Shown here: in pieces, positions 35,129 to 42,523 of the stretch
How the letters are laid out: each line of letters starts with the position of its first letter
Numbering within the stretch: position 1 is the stretch's first letter
NCBI RefSeq assembly: GCF_014191055.1
Contig: NZ_JACHWB010000001.1
Coordinates: 310,001-374,000, forward strand
Source: Microvirga lupini
GTDB lineage: Bacteria > Pseudomonadota > Alphaproteobacteria > Rhizobiales > Beijerinckiaceae
DNA: 64,000 nucleotides
Reading direction: 5' to 3'
Notes under the pieces: model-generated
Database searches by the model: none
Told to the model about the DNA's origin: nothing
Seen by the model: only the letters and a program-made list of their open reading frames with translations
Program-made: the position numbers and the translations under genes

Positions 35129-35434
35129 GAGCCCGTGCTCCCCTTTTGAAATCCATCAAAGAACGTGTGTTCGCTTATTCTGGCGCTTGTACATGGAGCA
35201 CAGCGCCCTCATGCCAAGCTGTTTCTGGACCTTTAAGGCAATACGCATCGTCGTCTGGCTGAGCCAGACTCAGGCTTTTGAAGCAATTGGCAGAACTTGA
35301 CGGCAAACCAACAAACGCGGCTGTAAAAAGTTTCATGAATGAGTTTGGGGCGCAGAAAACGTTAACCATGACCCTTAACTAGGCCGCAAGGATGTTGGGC
35401 CAGTGTTTGTCTCAATCCATGAGGAGGATCTGAG
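35129..35434. promoter_or_regulatory. Divergent intergenic region with TTAACCAT motif
   Basis: About 306 bases lie between the UbiA fusion (leftward) and a small gene (rightward). TTAACCAT occurs at 35362-35369, followed by CTTAACT, resembling a CtrA half-site pair with non-standard spacing. Promoters for both genes should lie here. A short minus-strand frame at 35175-35369 does not look coding. Confidence 0.4.
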
Positions 35435-35650
35435 ATGGACGATTGGTCAGGGCGGAAATGGGAGCCGGTTACCGAGGAGCGACTGCTCCGGGCAATTGAT
35501 GTGCTCGTCGCAATCGCCAAGGAGCATGGCCCAGCCTTCGATCCTGTTCTGGAAACGGTGAGGCAGGAGCTTCACGATTTCCGGCATCGGCAGCAAGTCA
35601 CGGAGCTGGTCGAACGCGAATCTGGACTTCCCCTCCGCAAGGCAGGCTAA
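35435..35650 (+). CDS. Small hypothetical protein
   Basis: This 71-residue soluble protein has no recognised domain. It is mostly helical and charged, beginning MDDWSGRKWEPVTEER and containing RAIDVLVAIAKEHGPAFDPV. A very strong ribosome site, GAGGAGG at 35421-35427, lies seven bases before ATG 35435, which is the main reason to accept it as a gene. It stands alone between the pentose-lipid operon and a minus-strand small gene. The TTAACCAT element about 65 bases upstream may be part of its promoter. Confidence 0.7.
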   Translation: MDDWSGRKWEPVTEERLLRAIDVLVAIAKEHGPAFDPVLETVRQELHDFRHRQQVTELVERESGLPLRKAG

Positions 35651-35694
35651 GGGGCTGGCGTATAGATCTGACTTATGCAGTTGCGGCCCAGTTT

Positions 35695-35931
35695 TCAGAC
35701 TGGCTGCAACTGCTCCTCGCGGACGAGGCGCGCAGGGCCGTTATGGGTTCCTCGCACGTGATACTGAAAGCCTGCCTGGTCCGCGGGAAGGAGGCGGGTG
35801 ACCTCCCATACGTCGTCAGGGCGTGTGCTGTCGACGGTGGTCACCATGTTGAGAAAGGCCTCGACCGTATTGGTGCTTGTAAGCCTGACCAGACGCACCC
35901 GGTCTCCGATTTTGAACTTGTGCGACGTCAT
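35695..35931 (-). CDS. Small hypothetical protein (KOW/SH3-like)
   Basis: A 78-residue basic protein starting at ATG 35931 (MTSHKFKIGDRVRLVR). The KIGDRVRLV opening and the later WEVTRLLP and YHVRG strands suggest a small beta-barrel of the KOW/SH3 type, a guess based on pattern only. A frame extending upstream to 36003 would overlap the divergent response regulator, so the shorter start is preferred. Similar short proteins are common orphans in Rhizobiales. No operon partner is visible. Confidence 0.6.
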   Translation of the reverse strand: MTSHKFKIGDRVRLVRLTSTNTVEAFLNMVTTVDSTRPDDVWEVTRLLPADQAGFQYHVRGTHNGPARLVREEQLQPV

Positions 35932-36001
35932 GGCGCGATCCCCCGCTCGATAACCACCTGAGCAGTAGGAACTAACATAGGTTAGTTTCGTTCCACGCTG
36001 C

Positions 36002-36388
36002 ATGATGAACAGCTATTCACATCGCTCCCCCGTCGTGCTCCTGGTCGAGGATGAGCCGCTTGTGCGCATGGCCGCGGCTGACGATCTGCAGGATGCCGGC
36101 TTTCATGTCCTTGAGGCTGCCAATGCCGATGTTGCGCTGGCGGTTCTGGAATCGTGCTCTGACGACGTGCAGGTTCTCTTTACGGACATCGACATGCCAG
36201 GTTCCATGAATGGACTGGATCTTGCCGAAAGCGTCCAGCAGCGCTGGCCGCACATCTCGCTCCTGATTTCCTCAGCCTATCATCGCCCAGATCCGGAGAC
36301 GCTTCCCGATGACGGACGGTTCGTGCCGAAACCCTATTGCAGCGATGATGTCGTCCAGCAGATCCGCGAGCTCGTGACGAGCCATTGA
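36002..36388 (+). CDS. Single-domain response regulator (CheY-like)
   Basis: A 128-residue receiver domain without an output domain. The acidic pocket is VEDEP near residues 15-19, the phosphoacceptor is the aspartate of LFTDIDMPG near 61, a serine-rich strand (LLISSAYH) lies near 90, and the conserved lysine is in FVPKPY near 107. Such stand-alone receivers act in phosphorelays or in general stress signalling in alphaproteobacteria. No kinase is adjacent. Two start codons (36002 and 36005) follow each other; either is possible. It diverges from the small minus-strand gene with a 70-base gap. Confidence 0.85.
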   Translation: MMNSYSHRSPVVLLVEDEPLVRMAAADDLQDAGFHVLEAANADVALAVLESCSDDVQVLFTDIDMPGSMNGLDLAESVQQRWPHISLLISSAYHRPDPETLPDDGRFVPKPYCSDDVVQQIRELVTSH

Positions 36389-36404
36389 TCCGAGTATGCC
36401 TGTA

Positions 36405-37289
36405 TCATGTCGACTGCAGCTCTGGAGGCTTGACAGTAACCAAGATTGCAAAGCGTCGGGTTTCTTCGGGTTGAAGGATGACGGTTCCCGGCTTGTCTGA
36501 GAAGTCACCTGCGAAGTCCTGGGGATCCGCGTGACCCTGCCAAGGCTCAATGCAGATGAAACCCGCTCCCGGCTTGGTCCAAATTCCTAGATGCGGCATG
36601 TCTGGAAAGTCGACGCGAAGCGAAGCGCCACCGCGCGCGCCATAGTCCACAGAACGGCTTCTCAGCTGATCGAACACAAGAGCATCGGTCTCGAAAAGAT
36701 CGTCCCGCAGAGTAAGGGTTCGGTTCTGCACAGGAGTCGGTTCAGCCTCGCTCTTGATCAGACCTCCGAAAGGTCGGCGGATCGGCTCTGTTTCCTCCTG
36801 CTCGAAACGGATTTCATGAGCCTCGCGCGGTGCACCGTAGGGCAACGGCCATCGAAAGGCGGGATGAAAGCCGAAGGAGACCGGCATGCTGGAGGAGCCG
36901 GTATTCGTCACGGCTGCGGTGATGCTCAAAGTGGCGCCTTCAACCGCATAGCTTACATCGAGCTGAAACGGAAAAGGATAACGCTGAAGCGTGGATTCGC
37001 TGGAGCGGAGCCGAAAGCGGCATCGAGACGGGGCTGCTTCTTCGACTTCGAAACGCGACGTACGGGCAAAGCCATGCCTCGGCAGGTCATAGTCCGAGCC
37101 GTTGACCCGGATGCGATCGTTTCTCACCCGGCCGACAATGGGAAAGAGCAGGGGAGAGCGACCGGTCCAGAAGGCAGGATCTCCGTCCCACAGCCAATCA
37201 CGGCCCTGGTCATCCTGAAGGCGAACGAGCTCGGCTCCATCGGCAGACACTTCGGCGCGCATCTGTGGACTGGAGATGGTGACGTTCAT
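36405..37289 (-). CDS. Aldose 1-epimerase family protein (LacX-like)
   Basis: A 294-residue galactose-mutarotase-like protein that probably interconverts sugar anomers in the cytoplasm. Expected active-site elements are HGFARTS near residue 74, SFGFHPAFRWPL near 138, and the general-base glutamate in FICIEPWQGHAD near 252. The subgroup is the LacX/YeaD type rather than classical GalM. ATG 37289 gives a clean start. It converges with the response regulator gene and is not obviously in an operon. Confidence 0.88.
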   Translation of the reverse strand: MNVTISSPQMRAEVSADGAELVRLQDDQGRDWLWDGDPAFWTGRSPLLFPIVGRVRNDRIRVNGSDYDLPRHGFARTSRFEVEEAAPSRCRFRLRSSESTLQRYPFPFQLDVSYAVEGATLSITAAVTNTGSSSMPVSFGFHPAFRWPLPYGAPREAHEIRFEQEETEPIRRPFGGLIKSEAEPTPVQNRTLTLRDDLFETDALVFDQLRSRSVDYGARGGASLRVDFPDMPHLGIWTKPGAGFICIEPWQGHADPQDFAGDFSDKPGTVILQPEETRRFAILVTVKPPELQST

Positions 37290-37431
37290 TCTTCAGGCTC
37301 CCTTCCCATGGTGCTGATCCCGGCACAAAGGTGCGGAGAGGCAGATGGTGCTGGAAGCAGGATCGGCAAGGCGGATGGGAGAATGCAAGAGGAAAGCCCG
37401 GCCTTCCTCCGTTCAACCTGTGGACTATATG

Positions 37432-40398
37432 CTACGACATGCTGGCCGTTCTGTCGGGGCGAGGCCTGACGAGCATGGACTTCCACCGGCTCACGAGCTC
37501 CGGAACCTGGGAGGCTGCCATCGGCTTCGCATAAAGGAAGCCTTGGGCATGATCGCAGCCCAATTCGCGCAGGCGCCGGGCCTGCCCATGCGTCTCGACA
37601 CCCTCGGCCGTGACCTGAAGCTGCAGGCTCTTTCCAAGGCTGATGACTGCCGCGATGATCGCTTCGTCATCGGAATCCTGTTCGAGATCCCGTACGAAGC
37701 TCCGGTCGATCTTGATATGGTCTACGGGAAATTGCTTCAGATGGGTCAGAGAGGCATAGCCGGTTCCAAAATCGTCCAGCGCGATCTGGATTCCCTGCTG
37801 CCGGAACTGAGCGAGAGCAGAGGAAACGTTGTCTGAGTTCCTTCCGAGAAGAACCGTTTCCGTAACTTCCACCTCGAAAAGTGAGGACGGCACCCTCAGC
37901 CGATCGAGCGTCCGCAGCAGGTTGTCGACGATGCCCAGTTGGCTGAACTCAGCCGGTGAAAGGTTAAGGGCGACCCGGCCAAACACAAGATCCTGATCCA
38001 GCCAACTCCGGACATCTGCAGCAACTTTTGTGATCAGCTTCTTGCCGATGGAGGCCGCAATGTCATGATCCTCGAAGACCGCACCGAAATAACCAGGCGT
38101 GAGGATGCCTTGATTCGGATGCTGCCATCGTGCCAGTGCCTCAAGACCGATGATCTCTCCTGTCGTGAGACAGATCTTTGGCTGATAGAAGGGCACAATC
38201 TCATCATTGGAAATGGCCTCGCGCATGCTCCGTCCGAGAGAGACGCGCTGCTCGATCACATTGCGCATCCCGGACGAATACGTGATGACACGGTTCCTCC
38301 CCTGGGACTTGGCCTGGTACATCGCAATGTCGGCATCTTTGATGAGTTCGGCCGGATTCCCGTCGTGATCGGGATAGGCGGCGATGCCGATGCTCACCCG
38401 GCTGATCAGGGTTCGCTTCTGGTAGATGAATGGCTGCCGAAGCGCTTCGGCAATCAATGAGCCGAGCCTTGTCGCGTTCTCCAGCTTCAGAGGATCAACA
38501 ACGAGGACAGCGAATTCGTCTCCGCCAATCCGCGCCACGGTATCGCATCCACGGACCATTGTTGACAGGCGGCGGGCCGTTTCCTGCAGCAGCGCATCTC
38601 CGGCATCGTGACCAAGAGTATCGTTGATATCCTTGAAGTCGTCCAAATCGATCAGGAGAAGGCTGACGCTTGTGCCGTTCTGTCGTGCATGGTCAAGGGC
38701 AGCATCGAGACGATGCTGAAACAGGGTTCGGTTGGGAAGGCCGGTCAGCGCATCATGATTGGCCGAGCGCCAGATTTCCTCTTCAGCCTCCTTCTGCTCG
38801 CTGATGTCGAAAGTGACACCCACGATACGATCAGGGCCTGCTTGCTCACCACGGGCGCGAAGCCACCGTATCTCTCCGCTGGGAAGGACATAGCGACACT
38901 CGGTGGAGCTGCCTCCCACTGACTGGATTTCCTGCAGGAAACTATCGACCCTCTGATGGTCGTCGGGGAGGATGCCCGTCATGAATGTTCTATCGACACC
39001 CGGACGGATCCCAAGAAGCGCGAGGGAATTCTCAGAGCGGGTGGTTGCGCCGGATTGTGGATTGAACTCCCACGCGATCATGTGGGCGGCCTTCAGTGCG
39101 AGTTGCAGACGCTCCTCGCTTTTCCTCAGCGCCTGCTCCGATTGCTTGCGCTCATGGATGTCCATTGCAATGCCGAACCATTGCTCGATCTTGCCTTGCT
39201 CGTTCTTCAGGGGTTGCCCGCGAATGATGAACCAGCGGTACATGCCGTCCAGGGCACGACGCAAGGGCATTTCAATCTCGAAGGATTTGCCGTTGCCGAG
39301 AGCCTCATTCCATATCCCGAGGATGCGCTCCCGATGGAAGGGATCGATAACCGTGCTCCAACTTTGCGACGGCCCGTCGTCGGGACGGAAGCCGGTGTAT
39401 TCGTACCAGACGTTGTTGCAATAGGTGAAATCTCCATCCGGAGCGCTGAACCAGACGATCTGTGGGGAGTTCATGGATGCCGGCATGGCATCCACAAGAG
39501 TCCGAAGACGCCTCTCGCTTCTCCGAAGGCGCTCCTCCGTTGCGCGAAACTCAGTGATGTCTCGTGAGATGCAGAGGAAGCCTTGTGGGGCGCGGTCCTG
39601 CCCCATGACGGGGGTAACGACGACATCCCACCACTTCTGGATTCCAGTCATCGTCGCGCAGGGGCCCTGGAACCGCCCGATGCCGCCTGATTTGACAGCC
39701 TCGACAGCTGCAGCGGAGTCCTCGCCGGCAATGCTGCCCCAGATGTCGGTCCAGTGGCGGCCTTCAATCGTGCGGAAGTCCTCGACTTCCATGGCGCGCA
39801 TGCCGCCCTGGCTCATGAAACGGAGGCGCCCCTTCAGATCAAAAACTTTGATGCAATCGTCTGAGCTTGCCAGAAGGCGGCGCGTGAACTCCTCGCTCTC
39901 TGTTGCTGTTTTGCTGGCGAGTCGCAACTCGAGCTGACACATGACGGCTTGAGCGAGCGTGGCAAGCGCCTTGCCCTGCTGCTCGGTCAGCCCTTCGGGG
40001 CGCGCGACATGATCGAGAACGCAGAGCATTCCGAGAGGCAGGCCATCCTTCGTTCTGAGTGGAACGCCCGCATAAAAGGATAAATCTGGTTCTCCTTCTG
40101 AACGAACTCTATCCTTGAAGCGTGGGTCTAGGTTCAAATCGGAGACAACAAAGAGACCCGGCTGCATGATGGCATGATTGCAGACTGAGTTCTCGCGGGG
40201 AGTTTCGGAGAGCTCCAGTCCGATCCTGGCCTTGAACCACTGCCGATGTTCGTCGAGGAAGGAAATGTAGGCGATTGGAGCATTGCAGATCTGCGCCGCT
40301 AACTCCGCGATGTTGTCAAATGCAATGTCCGGCAATGTATCCAGAATGTCGAAGTTCTGGACCGCAGCAAGACGCTGGACCTCTTGCCAATGAGGCAT
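37432..40398 (-). CDS. GAF-PAS-GGDEF-EAL cyclic-di-GMP signalling protein
   Basis: A 988-residue soluble sensor. In order: GAF domain (about 5-165), three PAS/PAC segments (about 170-285, 300-420 and 425-535), GGDEF (about 545-710) and EAL (about 725-975). The cyclase site GGDEF at 626-630 is intact, and EAL at 753-755, DDFGTGYAS and EGVET are all present, so both synthesis and breakdown of cyclic-di-GMP are possible. No membrane segment is seen. I chose ATG 40398 because MPHWQEVQRLAAV fits the usual N-terminus of such GAF proteins; in-frame starts up to 40503 exist. Its location next to motility genes suggests control of the swim/attach switch. Confidence 0.9.
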   Translation of the reverse strand: MPHWQEVQRLAAVQNFDILDTLPDIAFDNIAELAAQICNAPIAYISFLDEHRQWFKARIGLELSETPRENSVCNHAIMQPGLFVVSDLNLDPRFKDRVRSEGEPDLSFYAGVPLRTKDGLPLGMLCVLDHVARPEGLTEQQGKALATLAQAVMCQLELRLASKTATESEEFTRRLLASSDDCIKVFDLKGRLRFMSQGGMRAMEVEDFRTIEGRHWTDIWGSIAGEDSAAAVEAVKSGGIGRFQGPCATMTGIQKWWDVVVTPVMGQDRAPQGFLCISRDITEFRATEERLRRSERRLRTLVDAMPASMNSPQIVWFSAPDGDFTYCNNVWYEYTGFRPDDGPSQSWSTVIDPFHRERILGIWNEALGNGKSFEIEMPLRRALDGMYRWFIIRGQPLKNEQGKIEQWFGIAMDIHERKQSEQALRKSEERLQLALKAAHMIAWEFNPQSGATTRSENSLALLGIRPGVDRTFMTGILPDDHQRVDSFLQEIQSVGGSSTECRYVLPSGEIRWLRARGEQAGPDRIVGVTFDISEQKEAEEEIWRSANHDALTGLPNRTLFQHRLDAALDHARQNGTSVSLLLIDLDDFKDINDTLGHDAGDALLQETARRLSTMVRGCDTVARIGGDEFAVLVVDPLKLENATRLGSLIAEALRQPFIYQKRTLISRVSIGIAAYPDHDGNPAELIKDADIAMYQAKSQGRNRVITYSSGMRNVIEQRVSLGRSMREAISNDEIVPFYQPKICLTTGEIIGLEALARWQHPNQGILTPGYFGAVFEDHDIAASIGKKLITKVAADVRSWLDQDLVFGRVALNLSPAEFSQLGIVDNLLRTLDRLRVPSSLFEVEVTETVLLGRNSDNVSSALAQFRQQGIQIALDDFGTGYASLTHLKQFPVDHIKIDRSFVRDLEQDSDDEAIIAAVISLGKSLQLQVTAEGVETHGQARRLRELGCDHAQGFLYAKPMAASQVPELVSRWKSMLVRPRPDRTASMS

Positions 40399-41194
40399 AT
40401 TGCTATGACCAGGACACTCTAACATGCAAAAAAACGGCCCGTTGGGAAGCATAGGAGCTGTTCTGAATGTCGGGTTATGACCGACCCAACGGAACGGCAT
40501 CATGCCTCGAGCTGCCGCTCGATCCGTTGCAAACCTATGATCCGGGCCGACCGGTAAAATGGCAGAGCGTCATGCCGATCCTCAGGGAAGACCTGCCATA
40601 GTGCTGATGACTTCTTGTCCGCAATGATTGAACGATCATCAAACACATGAGGTACTTGCCGCCTTCCATGCGGTCAAGAATCGGCATCGCGACATCCCGC
40701 TTTAGAGTTAACAGAGGCCTGATACTCACCTCAACTGCTGCAAGTTCCCGCTCCGCCCACATGGTGATTTGCCCTCCATTTAAGCTCGCAGGCCTCCCAT
40801 TTTCGCGGGTCGCGTAGGTAGTTCTACGTACATCTCGGATTTCGGAAACTACGTAGTTTCGGAAGATCATTACGGCGCCGCTGCAAGGTACTGGAGGGAA
40901 GGCGAAGTGCCATCCTTGGAAAAATACTAGGTTTAGCAATCTCTTGAGCTTGCCCGACAAGTGCCGTGCTCACGAGCCGATAAGGTATCTAAGGCCAGTA
41001 AGGTTCAGTTAACGTTAGTTAAGGAGCATTAACCATAAGACAGTAACAGCTCCCTTTATTTACGTATTGTGCGATGCAAGGCTAAATCATAATTTCTGCC
41101 TCAGTCGCTCGGTTAGATTAAACAAAGTAAATAAACCGAAGTGATCAATATCGAATGAATAGACGCACTTAATTACTAAGGCGGGGCAGAAAAT
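40399..41194. promoter_or_regulatory. Long AT-rich intergenic region upstream of ftcR
   Basis: Nearly 800 bases without a convincing gene. A 141-codon minus-strand frame (40535-40960) begins at TTG and lacks a good ribosome site, so I leave it out. The segment 40980-41194 is markedly AT-rich and should carry the ftcR promoter. Three phased TTAA motifs are listed separately. Confidence 0.5.
41009..41036 (+). promoter_or_regulatory. Three TTAA motifs in 10-bp phase, candidate CtrA-type site
   Basis: TTAA occurs at 41009-41012, 41019-41022 and 41029-41032, exactly ten bases apart; the last is part of TTAACCAT (41029-41036). CtrA recognises TTAA-N7-TTAA and TTAACCAT, so this resembles a CtrA site with N6 spacing. 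It lies about 160 bases before the ftcR start. Confidence 0.4.
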
Positions 41195-41881
41195 ATGTAT
41201 ATCGTCGTCGATGACCGGCAGATGGTTACGTCAGGATATGTTGCGAGCTTCAAGCGTGAAGGCATATCCTCCCTTGGCTTATATGCAGATGAGTTCAGTG
41301 ATTGGCTTGAGACGGCTTCTGATTCCGATCTGGAAGCCGTGCAGGGCTTCGTGCTGGGCAACTTCGAGGAGCGGGTTCACTCGGCCGAAAGCATCCGGCG
41401 CTACTCCAAGGCGCCAATCATCGCATTAAGCGATGTCCGCTCTCTCGAGGAGACCCTGGAACTCTTCACAGCGAAATTCGATGACGTCGTCCGTAAGCCC
41501 GTCCACGTTCGGGAAATCCTTGCACGGGCTGAAGCGGTCTGGCGCCGGGTGAATGCGAGCGCCGGGAAGAAGGTTCAGGACGAGAGCGACAGGCTCAAGG
41601 TTTTCTTCGATGGTCGGGATCCGGAGATCGACGGTCTCCCTCTCTCCCTCCCGCGTCGTGAAAGGCACATTCTCGAATACCTGGTTCGCAAGAAGGGTCA
41701 TCGCCTGACCAAGAAGCAGATCTTCGATGCCGTCTACGGGATCTACAGCGATGACGTCGAAGACAGCGTGGTCGAAGGGCATATCAGCAAGCTGCGCAAG
41801 AAGTTGAGGCAGCGCCTCGGCTATGATCCGATCGATGCCAAGCGCTATATCGGTTACTCGTATGTAGGGATCGCCTCCTAA
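41195..41881 (+). CDS. ftcR: Flagellar transcriptional regulator FtcR (Rem-like)
   Basis: A 228-residue OmpR-type regulator that activates flagellar genes in Brucella (FtcR) and Sinorhizobium (Rem). It opens MYIVVDDRQMV, typical of this family. The N-terminal half is receiver-like, but the strand that should end in the phosphoacceptor reads GFVLGNFEER, so the aspartate appears to be missing. The lysine in VVRKPVH is retained. The C-terminal winged helix (about 135-225) contains LPRRERHILEYLV and VVEGHISKLRKKLRQR. It precedes the chemotaxis genes and probably controls the flagellar operons in this window. Confidence 0.9.
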   Translation: MYIVVDDRQMVTSGYVASFKREGISSLGLYADEFSDWLETASDSDLEAVQGFVLGNFEERVHSAESIRRYSKAPIIALSDVRSLEETLELFTAKFDDVVRKPVHVREILARAEAVWRRVNASAGKKVQDESDRLKVFFDGRDPEIDGLPLSLPRRERHILEYLVRKKGHRLTKKQIFDAVYGIYSDDVEDSVVEGHISKLRKKLRQRLGYDPIDAKRYIGYSYVGIAS

Positions 41882-42523
41882 TTCTCCTCATTCAGCAAGG
41901 TGTGGCTGCTGCACTTGGATGCGGCAGCCATATCAATTTGATGGTCCTGCGAGCCAGGAGCAGCCTCAAGGCTTCTTTGAGACCATCGATCCAGGCAAGC
42001 TGGCAGTTCGGCATCTGGCGCGGGATCATGGCTGCCCATCTCCGAAGGCTGCAGACTTGCAGTCTCAGGCTTATTGCAACATTGATGCCATTCGACTGAA
42101 CGATTTTTATCTGAATTTGCGTCGATTAAGCGCTTATCCCCTACGGGCGTTAACTCTATTGCAGGAAACGCCGATTTATTCTTCCTCAACGTCATGGCTG
42201 CGATCCAAGAGGCGCGAAGCTCAATTGACCTGCACTTCGTCTGATTGCAGCCGAAGCAAGGATCAGGTCCAGCCGCTCAGCCTAAGGGTTGACCAAGTGA
42301 TGTAGTGAACGAGGCGTACTGGGGCATAGTTATGAAGATGAGTGGAAAGTCGCTGGCGACAGCCTGATCTTCAGTTCTGACTCGATACAAGCCCTTCAGT
42401 TCCCGCGCTTGAACATGAGGTTCAGCGTTTTATTGCCGGCGTGAAGGCCGCACGATCCTCCCAATCTGAAGCGCCAAATGACCGGCGCCGTTCAGTTCAC
42501 ATAGTGAGAGTTGAGACACGGCA
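41882..42523. other. Intergenic region between ftcR and cheA
   Basis: About 640 bases. An imperfect hairpin (41903-41912 with 41921-41930, nine of ten pairs) right after ftcR may be a weak terminator. Open frames of about 100-130 codons occur on both strands, but their composition is not protein-like (many Ser and Arg, no family features). The cheA promoter should lie in the second half; I could not identify it. Confidence 0.5.

Noticed and set aside
40535-40960. A 141-codon minus-strand open frame before the GGDEF/EAL gene
   Set aside because: It starts at TTG without a ribosome site, has mixed composition and no recognised domain. A shorter version starting at an internal ATG is possible but unsupported.
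41919-42305. A 128-codon open frame between ftcR and cheA
   Set aside because: It is rich in Ser, Arg and Cys with no domain pattern; the overlapping frame on the other strand is equally long, which suggests chance.
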